Shown here: positions 1 to 9,961 of the stretch, one piece after another
How the letters are laid out: every line of letters starts with the position of its first letter
Position numbering within the stretch: position 1 is the stretch's first letter
NCBI GenBank assembly: GCA_003254885.1
Contig: QANT01003200.1
Location: forward strand, 1-23,017
DNA length: 23,017 bases
Source: Purshia tridentata
Lineage: Eukaryota; Streptophyta; Magnoliopsida; Rosales; Rosaceae
Reading direction: 5' to 3'
Translations under genes and position numbers: made by a program
Notes under the pieces: model-generated
Seen by the model: the letters and a program-made list of their open reading frames with translations, nothing else
Told to the model about the DNA's origin: nothing
Databases searched by the model: none

Positions 1-2320
1 TACTTTAATTAAATTTTGTACTTAAAAGAATATTAGAATTAACTAAAAACACAATAAAAAAGAAGAAGTGGGAGATGCAAATCGCACCCCCTCCCACCCC
101 AACCCATAATCGATGGCGGCCAGCGATAGCCCCACCCGTCAGCGACGTCTCTCTCTCTATCTCTACCTCTATTCATTGCTACATTTCTCTGTCTCTTTCT
201 CAGTCTATCTTCTATTTTTTCGATTTTGGCTTTTTCAAGCAGTTGGAGAGGTTTTAGTTTATTTTAGTTTGGGTGGTAGACAAAGACATGTGGTTCCAAA
301 CCCAATTTCCAAGTGTTGGTGTTTACCGTGTTGAGATTGGAAGTGTTAAAGTCTTAGGGCCTGTTTGGCTATTGCTGTTGTGTTGTGGCGTTGGGTTGGG
401 TTGGGATTTTGGCCTAAAAGTTTGGGTTATCTTTTGGGAATGGATGATCTAGGTTTAGGGAAGAGAGACGGAGAGAAAGAAAGAGATCGATTGGGGGGTG
501 GGGGGATGGGACGTGCCAGCGAGTATGATTGCCAAGGAGGTGGGTTACAACGAGGTGGGGACTGGGGACTGGTAGGCCGTCGCGATCTGCATCTCTTTCT
601 TCATTTTTTTTTTTGGGTTTTAATATTTTTTAATTTTAATCTTTTTCAATTTAATTTTTCAAGTTTTAATCTTTTTTAGTTTTGATGTTTTTAATACTAA
701 TATTTTTTAGTTTTAATTTTTTAAATTTATTTTTAGTATTAATTTATTTTAGCTTTTAATTTTAGTAATTTTTAAGTTAGAAATAGGATTAGAAATTTAT
801 TCAATATGAAAAGACCAATTTGCCCCTTATTCAGAGAGGGTTTGTAACAGAATTGATGTTTCATCCTACAATGACACAAATTAAAGTATGTGTCCTATCT
901 TAACACACATTAAAATATGTATCCTGAAATAGAATTGACCCTAAAGTATGTATCTTAAATAGATAATTTTTCCTTTTATTTATTTTTATTTATTCTTTTT
1001 AAAAGAAATAGACACATTTATACCGAAAAATTGTGTCCATTTTAACGGATATTATAAGAGAGCAAATTTGCTCACCATCTAGTTAAGGTGACATCACCAA
1101 CTCACTTAAAATGTGACACATGTCCAATTGATACCATGGTTAATTTCTCATAATAAATGCATTAAGCTATAATTATGAAATAAAAATACCTATAATAATA
1201 TAATATAAAAAACAAGAATCCCACCCCCGCATAGTTGCCACCGAACGCAACTGCCCTAACCACCCTCTTCATCGCCGGCATGTTCAACACTGGCGACCCT
1301 AATCGTTAGCGCCGGTGCTGGAAACCTCCCTTATATCTTTTCGTCTCTCTTTCTTTCCATCTCTCACTTTCCATTTTTCCCCATGGCATTACTTTGATAT
1401 TGTAAAACACTAAAACCAAGAACCTATTCCAGTCACCCACCCTTCCCCCTTCTCAATATCGGCCAGTCCAACACTAGCCACTCCCAAACCCCCGTAGGCA
1501 TCGTCACTGGAGCCCCCATCCTCTATCTCTTCTCTCTTTTTTCACTCTTCCCCTCCAACGCCTCCAACCCCTCTCTCCTTGTATAGAAAAAATGAGGTAG
1601 CCATAGATCTGACTACTAAGGGGTCACTGGTGTTGGACGAGGGAGTTGCTGGAAAGATGGGAGGTGAAGAGGGTGAGGTTGATCGGGCATATGGTTGATG
1701 GGTTTTTTTTTTTTTGTTCTTGAGTTAATTTTTTTTGGAAGAAGACAATAATTTCTCTTTTTATTGCAAATCCTTTTGAATTGTAAAGTGAAAATGAAGT
1801 CTTTAGTTGGAACAAATTAAAAGTGGCATTCTTAATTGTGAAAAAGTGTTAATGTCATGCTATTTTGCTAAAAAAAATTTCAATTTTTTATTTAATTATG
1901 AGTCAGCTTTTTATTGTAAAATATTTTCACATGAATTTAATATTGTTGTTATTTTATTGCCAAAAAAAATTGCTATTAAAAGTTTTTTTTGGTTAATAGA
2001 CAAAATTTTTTCTGGAAAAAGATTATACAAAATTTATCAATATAAACAATAACTTGGTAGTAATTAAAAATAAATATATATTTCAGGGGTTAGATTTGAA
2101 TTTAAGTATTTATTTTCATAACAAAAGTTTAAATCTTTATTTACAAGAACCTTTTATTTTTATTTATAATGTTATAAAAAGATCGAGTGGCCAATTTCTG
2201 ACAGATTTCATAAACGGTTTTTTTTGGGAAAAACAAAACAAAATATTAAAGAATCCTATTTTGACGTTGACTCTTTACTTGAGGAGCAAGCACAGAGGCC
2301 AAAATCGTCATTACAAGCAC
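1..2320. other. Upstream intergenic region without a recognised gene
   Basis: Mostly AT-rich DNA broken by C/T-rich stretches (about 75-230 and 1200-1580) and a G-rich stretch (about 465-590). Short open frames occur here, but they are low in complexity (runs of Ser, Leu, Phe, Lys) and match no family I know. The base composition swings suggest old repeat-derived DNA. I found no convincing terminal inverted repeats. I see no tRNA, rRNA or conserved protein on either strand. Confidence 0.6.
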
Positions 2321-2325
2321 CACAC

Positions 2326-2341
2326 AGGGGTACTACAGTAA
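2326..2341 (+). promoter_or_regulatory. Divergent tef1-box of the EF1-alpha promoter
   Basis: The sequence AGGGGTACTACAGTAA matches the known plant tef1 box AGGGGCATAATGGTAA at 11 of 16 positions, including both ends (AGGGG and GTAA). It lies 56 bases before the TATA box, as expected of an EF1-alpha promoter. In this gene class the element supports expression in dividing tissue. Function here is inferred from motif and position. Confidence 0.5.
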
Positions 2342-2363
2342 ATCAACATAACTTCACACTCGG

Positions 2364-2372
2364 AAACCCTAG
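2364..2372 (+). promoter_or_regulatory. Telo-box (AAACCCTAG) in EF1-alpha promoter
   Basis: AAACCCTA is the interstitial telomere motif found in promoters of plant translation genes, including EF1-alpha, where it works together with the tef1 box. It lies between the tef1-like box and the TATA box here. Confidence 0.55.
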
Positions 2373-2396
2373 ATAATTGCTACAACTCTCTCAGCC

Positions 2397-2404
2397 TATA
2401 AATA
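2397..2404 (+). promoter_or_regulatory. TATA box of EF1-alpha gene
   Basis: TATAAATA sits upstream of a pyrimidine-rich leader (about 2430-2496). Normal TATA spacing would put the transcription start near 2428-2435. This agrees with a short untranslated first exon followed by a leader intron. Confidence 0.7.
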
Positions 2405-2429
2405 AGGCACGTAGCGCCTCAGAAGCTCT

Positions 2430-2496
2430 GCCCTCTTCTCTCTGCCTCTTCTGCGCTGCTTCACTCTTCAACTCAGTGCTTGCGCTTCGATCTGTG
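2430..2496 (+). other. EF1-alpha 5' UTR exon 1 (untranslated)
   Basis: A CT-rich leader runs from about 30 bases after the TATA box to a GT donor at 2497-2498. The start is approximate because it rests only on TATA spacing. Plant EF1-alpha genes usually have a non-coding first exon of this size, followed by a leader intron. Confidence 0.5.
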
Positions 2497-3136
2497 GTAT
2501 TGCTTCTCACACTCCTTTTCTCTTTCCGTTTTGTAGATCTTAGTCTGATTTTGATATTTGTCGGTTCCTTTGGTTTGTGTGACCGATTATGGTTCTTGTT
2601 TTCGTTCATCTGGGTTTTAGTTTTGGCTCCTTTTGATAAATGTTTGCCTAATTTGTTCTTTGAAAATAATTTCATGAATCTGATAGTCTTTGCATGGTTT
2701 ATAATCTTGTAGATCGATTTTCATAAGGCCAAATTTTCAAGGCTTTTTTTTAGGGTTTCTGGAATTCTCAAGGATTTTCTGGGTTTTCGTTTCTAGTGTT
2801 TTGGTTTTATTGATTGGTTTCCTTTGATTTTAAATACGTAATTCTTGCAATCAGACTAATTGAATCAATTATACTTGTGGAATTTTTGTTATATAAAAGA
2901 TTTAAGAAATTTGATAATTATTTGTATCCAGTAACTTAACATGGTTTTATCCGCTTGGACACGTGATTATTTGATTAAGTACCATGGTTTAGGAATTTGA
3001 TGATTGTTTGAATCAGCTTTTTTATTTTGATGATTACTTGAATTGAGTTTTTATATTTTTTGTGATATTTTGTATTTCATATGAGTTTTGTTTTCCTTGG
3101 ATCTAACAGTTGATTTTCTTTGTTTTTTATTTGTAG
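2497..3136 (+). other. EF1-alpha leader intron in the 5' UTR
   Basis: This T-rich intron has GT at 2497 and a polypyrimidine tract ending in TTTGTAG at 3136. A second AG at 3141 is an alternative acceptor. Either leaves about 20-25 bases of leader before the ATG at 3162. Leader introns of this length (about 640 bases) are typical of plant EF1-alpha genes and often raise expression. Enhancement here is inferred. Confidence 0.6.
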
Positions 3137-3161
3137 TGCAGTTGAATTTTAGAGAGTTATA

Positions 3162-5334
3162 ATGGGTAAGGAAAAGTTTCACATCAACATTGTGGTCATT
3201 GGCCATGTCGACTCTGGAAAGTCGACCACAACTGGTCATCTTATCTACAAGCTTGGAGGTATTGACAAGCGTGTGATTGAGAGGTTCGAGAAGGAAGCTG
3301 CTGAGATGAACAAGAGGTCATTCAAGTATGCCTGGGTGCTTGACAAGCTTAAGGCTGAGCGTGAGCGTGGTATCACCATTGATATTGCCTTGTGGAAGTT
3401 TGAGACCACCAAGTATTACTGCACTGTCATTGATGCTCCTGGGCATCGTGACTTTATCAAGAACATGATTACCGGAACATCACAGGCTGACTGTGCTGTT
3501 CTCATCATTGATTCCACCACTGGTGGTTTTGAGGCTGGTATTTCAAAGGACGGCCAGACCCGTGAGCATGCTCTCCTTGCTTTCACTCTTGGTGTGAAGC
3601 AGATGATTTGCTGTTGTAACAAGGTAAAAATGGGCCCTCTCTCTTTAGCTTACTGTTTTTTAATGTTATATATTCGTATGTTAACTGATTTCTATTTGCA
3701 GTTGATTCTATCTGATAAAGGGACTCTCTCATAGTGCAAATGCATTGTTGATTATTATGATAAGCATTTGTGGGCATCTATGGTCCAACTATGGGCAGTA
3801 TCCACTTTATTAGAAGATGTTTGAATTTGTGTTTTGGAGAGATTGCCTAGTGGTATAGTTCTGAACGAACTATTGAGGGTTCAATTCCCTCTCTCTCCTA
3901 TTTGCTATGCTGAGTCTGCTCATATGGAATTGCCCTGATTGCTTTTGCAATATCTCACTATTGATTGAATTGTTAGAAGTAGTCTGGCTGGTTTAATTGA
4001 ATACTATTGGTAGTACTAGTGTCTTTCTTGTGAATTTCTGCCACTTTATTTGGTTTTGCATATTGTTTGATGTTTGCTTGCAGGTGAAGTTGATTTTGGT
4101 TTTAATTGAAAATGGTATACAGGTCCATAGATCAGTTGGTTTTATGTTTGATATTTGTTTTGCCTCTGACAAAAATATTGTTTTTTGTTTTTAATTTTTT
4201 CTTAACTTTTGTGTATAATTTGGTTTCTCTGTTTATTTGCTAGCCTATGGTTCTTTATGTACTCTGTTTGTTTCTTTTATGTCTCCTGAGTGTTTGCATT
4301 TCTTTTAGCTATTATGCTGTTGTTTTCTTTATTTTTCAACTTATTCTGTGTGTATTCTTTGTTGTTATTGCGCTTTATAGATGGATGCCACTACTCCTAA
4401 GTACTCGAAGGCAAGGTATGATGAAATTGTGAAGGAAGTCTCATCCTATCTGAAGAAGGTTGGCTACAACCCAGACAAAATTGCCTTTGTTCCCATCTCT
4501 GGGTTTGAGGGTGACAACATGATTGAGAGGTCCACCAACCTTGACTGGTACAAGGGTCCAACTCTTCTTGAGGCCCTTGACCAGATCAATGAGCCCAAGA
4601 GGCCCTCAGACAAAGACTGGTACAAGGGTCCAACTCTTCTTGAGGCCCTCGACCAGATCAATGAGCCCAAGAGGCCCTCAGACAAGCCCCTCCGTCTCCC
4701 ACTTCAGGATGTGTACAAGATTGGTGGTATTGGAACTGTCCCAGTGGGTCGTGTTGAGACTGGTATCATCAAGCCTGGTTTGGTTGTCACCTTTGGACCA
4801 ACTGGACTGACCACTGAAGTTAAGTCTGTTGAGATGCATCATGAGGCTCTTCAGGAGGCACTCCCTGGTGACAATGTTGGGTTCAACGTGAAGAATGTTG
4901 CTGTGAAGGATCTCAAGCGTGGTTTTGTTGCATCTAACTCAAAGGATGATCCTGCCAAGGAGGCTGCCAACTTCACATCCCAGGTCATCATCATGAACCA
5001 CCCTGGCCAGATTGGCAACGGATATGCCCCAGTCCTTGATTGCCACACCTCTCACATTGCTGTGAAGTTTGCTGAAATCCTTACCAAGATCGACAGGAGG
5101 TCTGGTAAGGAGCTGGAGAAGGAGCCTAAGTTTTTGAAGAATGGAGATGCTGGTATGGTGAAGATGATTCCCACCAAGCCCATGGTAGTGGAGACTTTCT
5201 CTGAGTACCCTCCATTGGGTCGTTTTGCTGTCCGTGACATGCGCCAGACTGTTGCTGTTGGTGTTATCAAGAGTGTCGAGAAGAAGGATCCCACTGGTGC
5301 CAAGGTCACCAAGGCTGCGGCCAAGAAGAAGTGA
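3162..5334 (+). CDS. EF1A: Translation elongation factor 1-alpha (eEF1A), with internal 24-residue duplication
   Basis: eEF1A is the GTPase that delivers aminoacyl-tRNA to the cytosolic ribosome. Coding exons are 3162-3623 and 4381-5334, joined in phase 0, giving 471 residues. GTPase motifs are present: GHVDSGKST (14-22), DAPGHRD, NKMD (153-156, split exactly by the intron between K154 and M155) and SGF (194-196). Domains 2 and 3 follow and the protein ends in a lysine-rich AAAKKK tail. Plant eEF1A is usually about 447-449 residues. The excess is a tandem duplication of residues 209-232 as 233-256. Without it the protein would be 447 residues. There is no frameshift or premature stop. The ATG at 3162 is fixed by the universal MGKEK start. 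Whether the elongated protein works in translation cannot be told from sequence. Family identity is certain. Confidence 0.97.
3624..4380 (+). other. EF1-alpha coding intron (757 bp)
   Basis: GT at 3624 and AG at 4379-4380 join AAC AAG to ATG GAT, restoring the NKMD motif in phase 0. The interior is T-rich. It contains a degraded plastid tRNA-Ser copy at 3836-3899. Frames that read through the donor stop quickly, so intron retention would truncate the protein inside the GTPase domain. Confidence 0.93.
3836..3899 (+). pseudogene. trnS-UGA: Broken plastid-type tRNA-Ser(UGA) inside the EF1-alpha intron
   Basis: The 64-base segment begins GGAGAGAT and ends TCTCTCC plus T, so the 7-bp acceptor stem still pairs. 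A perfect 5-bp T stem (GAGGG, loop TTCAATT, CCCTC; 3875-3891) follows a long variable arm (ATAGTTC at 3855-3861 pairing with GAACTAT at 3867-3873) typical of a class II tRNA-Ser. Both ends closely resemble chloroplast trnS-UGA as I know it. The anticodon arm and part of the D arm are missing, as if one deletion joined GTGG to GGTATAG. It cannot decode. Origin by transfer of plastid DNA to the nucleus is inferred. Flanking bases show no plastid similarity that I can recognise. Confidence 0.75.
4543..4686 (+). repeat. 72-bp in-frame tandem duplication in EF1-alpha exon
   Basis: Unit 1 (4543-4614) and unit 2 (4615-4686) are adjacent and differ at only 2 of 72 positions. Both differences are synonymous (CTT/CTC Leu and AAA/AAG Lys). 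Each encodes the 24 residues from DWYKGP to PSDK, which are the last helix of the GTPase domain and the linker to domain 2. The two silent differences argue against a trivial read-collapse artefact. Confidence 0.97.
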
Positions 5335-5650
5335 ACAATGGCTGCACATCAAATTTTTACTGATGCAAATTTATGCATCTTTGATAAAGACTCATCATGG
5401 TTAAGTTGTGTGGTTTTAAATTTAGTCAGTTTATTTTGTAGTTTTGTTACTTCTGGTTCTATGTGTACCTTGTCCAGTCTTTGTACTCAGAATTGGGTGC
5501 TTGACAGACGGTGGTGACACTATTATGTTTTGTGTGTGTCGATCCACCTTTTCAAGGAGGATCTTGAGAGTTGAAACTATATCTACTTTCAAAGTTTTGT
5601 TGCTTTTGTTTAATGGATAATTTTTTTTTAGCATATATATTTTGTTTTGG
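5335..5650 (+). other. Probable EF1-alpha 3' UTR and downstream T-rich DNA
   Basis: T-rich DNA follows the TGA stop at 5332-5334. No perfect AATAAA is visible close by; plant signals are loose. The 3' end is approximate. From about 5650 to 6160 I see only AT-rich DNA without coding or RNA features. Confidence 0.4.
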
Positions 5651-6164
5651 ATTATTTTCAATTCTTTGTCCAGCTGTTGCTGATTTTCTGTACTTTGCTT
5701 ATTTCACTGGCAAAAATTTTCAATGTCCTCAAATGAAATTTCTGTTGGCCCCATGGGAACTGGCTCATTTATGGAATGAGCGTTTAATTCATTGGAAGGT
5801 AGAGTTGGAGTTTGGAAATGATTCATGAATGAAATTCATAGTAGTCTTAAGCTTTTTGTTCTCAGTAGGTTTGGCAAAAATTTATAATTTCTTATGTTTT
5901 GCTATTTTGCAGTTCAATCCAGTTTAAGGTAGATATATAATTCCGCACCTCATTTTGTTGCATGTATGCTTCGGTTCATCTTGACATATATTAACTTGGA
6001 TGTCCTAGCCAGAAGGATGAAGAATCCCCTCTCTTCTATTGAATATAATTTACGGTGCAAATGGTTTGAACCCTTTTTTATTTTTGTTCTGTATTGAATA
6101 TAATTGGACTTTTTTTTCTTTCTATTTTTGCTTAGGAAAACAAAACAACCTGCAAACTAAAACC

Positions 6165-6525
6165 CCTACAACACCCAGGACTAGGGGCACTAGGCTACTA
6201 GCTGCAAAATTGGCTTCTCTATGAATATGAAGGAACCAAACACCTAGAGCCTCAGCCACAACCACCTTAGCATTAGAGTCCTTGGAAAACTCATTAACCA
6301 ATAATCAGAAACAGATTTAAAACACTTTGGAAGGGAGGATTAATATTACCAAAAATCAAAGAATTCCTGTATTCCCAAACTTGCCAACATAAAAATAAAA
6401 TTTTCTCCAAAGTCCGAAGCTTCTTAGAACCCTTTAGAGAAGAACACAGCCCATCAAGCAAACCCAGGAAAGAGCCAATAATTAGAGCGCTTTGAATAGA
6501 GCCCCAAATCTAATTTGGCATCCAG
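6165..6525 (-). pseudogene. LINE-type retrotransposon relic (RNase H region)
   Basis: Translating the - strand gives plant non-LTR retroelement signatures. First comes a segment with WQVWEYRNSLIFGN (about 6350-6390), the conserved W-x-x-W-x-x-RN-x-x-x-F spacer before the RNase H domain. It is preceded by IWGSIQSALIIG (about 6475-6510) and an in-frame TAG. Then comes KVVVAEALGVWFLHIHREAN (about 6200-6275). That segment fuses the VAEAL motif (RNase H glutamate) to the C-terminal H-x-x-REAN motif, so the central RNase H part appears deleted. Stops and a frame change between the segments show that it is dead. No poly-A tail or target duplication was identified. Confidence 0.7.
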
Positions 6526-6529
6526 AATC

Positions 6530-7200
6530 TATGAGAGTGTGAAAGGGTCTTTTGACTGATTTTTAACAAGATCTTTGGGAAGGGTATGTTTTTATCGTAC
6601 GTATTGGGTTTTCGTGGGTTTGCTTCTCTCTTTTGTAGAGAGAAACCAAAAGGAGCGGGGAATTGATTCTCTGAAGAAGAAAATATTGAAAACACCGTTG
6701 TTCAATGATGTCCATTCTCTTTGAGTTTGAATTTCAGATAAAAACACAAAACCAAGGTGGATGGCATTGAAGTTTGAAATCCTAGTTGATACAGTCAACT
6801 ATGAAGTTTGACTGCACCATTCTGTCAATGGAAGAGAAGTATATATGGTCCGACACGTCCTACTGTATAATAACCACCAATTCAGGACCAGGAATATCAA
6901 TTTGGACTAGCTGTACTTCTATGAAGTGTAAACTACAAAGAAAGAATCAACCAATTATGCTGCATGGCGAGTAGAACATATATTCTAAGAATACAAATGT
7001 CCTAAACCATGTATAACGACAATCTAGTGTCAAGAGAATGAGCAGAATAGCACAGCAAATGTATAGAGAATCACGTCCTCAAGGCAATATGCCTCCCTTC
7101 TCATTCGAATTACCTATCACCACACTTGTATGGACAACATCCATATTTTCAATTCTTGTCTATGAAAATATAAAACATAAACCCTCAGACCACTGAAATA
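6530..7200. other. Intergenic region, nothing recognised
   Basis: AT-rich DNA between the LINE relic and the probable 3' UTR of the uL13m gene. Short open frames at 6510-6695 (-) and 6786-6974 (+) resemble no family I know. The first could be more of the decayed retroelement. Confidence 0.4.
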
Positions 7201-7475
7201 CCGCAACTACATGCAAAAGCGCAGACAGAAAGAATCAGCTGAAAAATTATTGCTGGAAACAACCCCGGCCACATGGCACCTCGTTTTCCTAAATACAGTA
7301 CAAAACTTTTGGCAGTTCACAGTTCTAAGAGAAACTTTAAATTCTTACTAGCCAACGAAGATCATCAAACATTGGTATAGTTAAGGTGCTACTCCAAGAA
7401 ATGGCGATTCAAGCCCCATTTATGGTGGCTATATACTGACAACTTCCATAAAAGCAAATAAGCTCAATTAAATCT
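7200..7475 (-). other. Probable 3' UTR of the uL13m gene
   Basis: This is sequence downstream of the TGA at 7476-7478 on the - strand. No coding potential or sharp poly(A) signal is visible. The extent is a guess from typical plant 3' UTR length. Confidence 0.35.
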
Positions 7476-9135
7476 TCATGCAGTCACTTCCGCTCTATCC
7501 TTCTTTCTGCCCTTCCTTGGATCATTAGCATCCAGTTGTTGCTGTTCAGCCTTTTTCTGCGCTCGGACCATGGCTCTTCTTGTACGGGGTCGCATTTCCC
7601 TTACTCTACGAGGGGGCATTTGATATGCTTCAAGGGGTCGATCACCAAAGGGGTGTTCACTGCCAGCAAATATTCTCAGTTTCCTATCTCTATCCTGCAT
7701 GTGACAAAATTTAGTACACCACGACGAAAATTTTCCTTGTTAAATGAAGACACACAAGAAAAGCTACTACTCTAAAACTCACATCACGCAATTTGTTTCT
7801 TGGGAGCATGCGTAATACAGCTTTGCGAATGACTTCTGCAGGGTCTTTAGCCATCTGATCCTTTAATGTCCTTTCCTTGAGATGACCCACATACCTAGAG
7901 TCCATATATGATTCAGCACCAATACCAAAGGGAATCACAAGGATGACTTTATTTATGGGGTATCAGGAAACATCATGAATCATTTCTATTCAAATCCTTT
8001 TTTCATTGATAGAAAAATGAGTAAATTTGCTGATTCTCGCAACTGAATCAAAGAACTAATTGTTCAATTTCAAGGTTACAGTGGGAATTAGCTTACAACT
8101 AAAATGCAAAATTATCTTTACCATATTAAAAGACTAGTTAGTCGACTTCAATATTTTTTAAGTTGACACTTGTCCACCATGTCTTTATCTTTTATCATGT
8201 TAATAAAATCTTTGTGATTCTCATTGGAAGAAAAAGGTTTACAACTAAAAAGTAAAAACAGAATATTGCACTTGACTAATAGTAACAATTAACAGTTGCA
8301 GCAATGAAAACTTTTTCAGAATAAGTAAAGCTAAAGCAATGGTACTTGCCCCGTATGCCAATGATAAACCTTATCGGTTAGTTTTCTCCCTGTGACACAA
8401 AGATCCTTCGCATTAAGAACAATGCACATATCTCCATCATCTCGATTTGGAGCGTATATAGGTTTATCTTTGCCTTGGATCACAGTAGATATTTGGGATG
8501 CTAGCCTTCCAAGAACCTAAAAAGAAGGTTACATTATCATTATTTTTTGAGGTCATTACTTCAAGAAATTGATATGCTGACAAATAAACAATGCAGTGAC
8601 GTACTTCCACCAAAATCAGATTTTATCAAAAACTGGATCAAGATCCACAAAGGTATTAGACATTCTTTGAAATTAAAATTGAGAAAAAAATTGGTCATGA
8701 AGATTATACAGCTATAGAGAAAAAAAAGAAAAAACCTGGCCTTTCGCATCAAATACTTTCCACCGCAGACCGTCAAGATTAATACGTCTCAAGCCAGCAA
8801 GTGCTTTCTGTATGAATATCAAAGATATACTGTTACTAATTGTGCATCCAAGTTAAACAGAGATTGTCTATACACACAACACACAACACCAAGCTTATAG
8901 CTTATACTTCAAATCGATTCAAATAGTACAACGCATTCTGAAGCAAGACAATTTTCTCAGAACATTTCACAAAGAGGTTTCCAAATCTCCAATGAGTTCT
9001 ATGAGCATCAGGATTGGAATAGGCAAAGAAATCAACCATTGATATACTTATTACAACGATTCATCATTGTCATGAGAAGAATGAATTAATTACCTTCAAG
9101 TTGCCATTAAAAGAGGTAGCTGCTTGGCTTGCCAT
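7476..9135 (-). CDS. uL13m: Ribosomal protein uL13, mitochondrial type
   Basis: This is a large-subunit protein of the bacterial-type organelle ribosome. Five coding exons on the - strand are 9135-9094, 8807-8736, 8516-8350, 7894-7783 and 7694-7476. They join in frame to give 203 residues, about the length I recall for the Arabidopsis homologue. The protein starts MASQAATSFNGNLKK. It contains the uL13 core VLGRLAS, the segment GRKLTDKVYHWHTGYVGHLK, the KDP-x-EVIRKAV-x-RMLP motif and GSEHPFGD. A basic tail follows. There is no long N-terminal extension like that of chloroplast L13, which with the sequence pattern favours the mitochondrial form. Introns 1, 2 and 4 are GT-AG. Intron 3 (8349-7895) uses GC. 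The ATG is fixed by homology. It diverges from the protease gene on the right. Confidence 0.93.
7895..8349 (-). other. GC-AG intron of the uL13m gene
   Basis: The - strand junction reads ACGGG then GCAAGT, and the acceptor is CTCTAG then GTATG. Only cutting before GC restores the HTG-YVGHL reading frame. Using the GT three bases further in (CAA then GTACC) throws the next exon out of frame. GCAAGT is the standard form of the rare GC 5' splice site, well paired to U1 elsewhere. Confidence 0.85.
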
Positions 9136-9187
9136 TTCTCTCTTTCTTTTTCTCCGACTTCGACTTTCTCACTCGCGAATCATCCAC

Positions 9188-9281
9188 CTGCGAAAACCCA
9201 ATCAACGATTAGGCAAACAAACATGAAACTCAAGAAGACTTAACCCAAAAAAGATAAATAAAAAGATAAAAATAATTGGAC
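9188..9281 (-). other. Possible 5' UTR intron of the uL13m gene
   Basis: On the - strand, TTTTCAG then GTCCAA (donor at 9281) and TTTTCGCAG then GTGGATG (acceptor ending at 9188) would bound a 94-base intron 52 bases before the ATG. A telo-box (AAACCCTAA, 9286-9294 on +) and another GGGTTT motif lie just upstream, as in many plant ribosomal protein genes. Confidence 0.4.
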
Positions 9282-9285
9282 CTGA

Positions 9286-9294
9286 AAACCCTAA
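9286..9294 (-). promoter_or_regulatory. Telo-box near the uL13m 5' end
   Basis: AAACCCTAA on the + strand reads TTAGGGTTT toward the gene. The motif is enriched near transcription starts of plant translation-apparatus genes. It fits the predicted untranslated first exon. Confidence 0.4.
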
Positions 9295-9671
9295 AGAGGT
9301 ATAGGGTTTGGAGTCGGAGATTGGACGTCTGCGACAAGAGAACGTCTGCGACAAGAGAAAAGATGTGACTTGTTGGCATTATTATTAAAGTAGGTTTAAT
9401 AAAGAAGGAATCTTGTGCATATACGATATACCCTAACCTTAATCCTTGTGTATTTAGCCAAACCCCAAATGAAACCCCAAAATCAAATGAAACTCTAAAT
9501 GAAACCCCCATTGAAACCCTAAATCAAATGAAACTCCAATTTAATTAGCCAATTACCCAAATACCCCCTACCTAAACCCAATCTGGCCTCCCTCACTCTC
9601 GAAATTTCCCTCCTCACTCGACAGTCACTCACCATCTCCAAAACCCCAAACCCAGACCCAGACCCAGACCC

Positions 9672-9859
9672 ATGATTCACTCTCTCGATCTTGCCTCTCG
9701 TGCCTCTCGTGCCTCTCTTGCCTCTCTTGCCTCTCACCTCCCACGTCTAAGCTCTCCCACCTCTCACTCTCAGTATCTCGCCTTTCTCGCAAACCCTCTC
9801 ACATCTCAGCTGGCCGGTGAGCAGTCCTCATCTTACCTTGATCGCATCAGTCCTAAAAG
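9672..9859 (+). other. Exon-like block with open frame in repeat copy 1
   Basis: An ATG-initiated frame of about 62 residues is rich in Ser, Leu, Ala and Arg, like an organelle transit peptide. It ends at a plausible donor (AAAAG then GTATCTG). A 9-bp tandem repeat (TGCCTCTCG type, five units, 9692-9736) creates the Ala-Ser-Arg repeats. Spliced to the block at 9962 it would continue RFFNLIWCRR and stop. Copy 2 lacks most of this frame, so coding is doubtful. It could be the captured 5' end of a gene. Confidence 0.25.
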
Positions 9860-9961
9860 GTATCTGATATTTTCAATTTATGGTTTTCAATTAGGGTTTT
9901 CAATTAGGATTTCCATTTAGGGTCTTCTATTACTGATTTTATTTATTCAATTCATATGCAG

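Noticed and set aside
365..679. Open frame of 104 codons and a GGGCCTGTTTGG motif (about 358-370) like a Tourist or hAT transposon end
   Set aside because: No matching inverted end was found downstream (the best candidate near 825-835 is poor), and the frame is low complexity with a Phe/Leu-rich tail.
1807..2341. Adjacent AT-rich open frames of 81 and 95 codons
   Set aside because: Composition is what AT-rich DNA gives by chance (Lys, Phe, Ile, Asn, Tyr); no motif, and the second runs into the EF1-alpha promoter.
4464..5352. Several antisense frames inside the EF1-alpha exon
   Set aside because: They are shadows of a strongly codon-biased + strand gene and change with its third positions.
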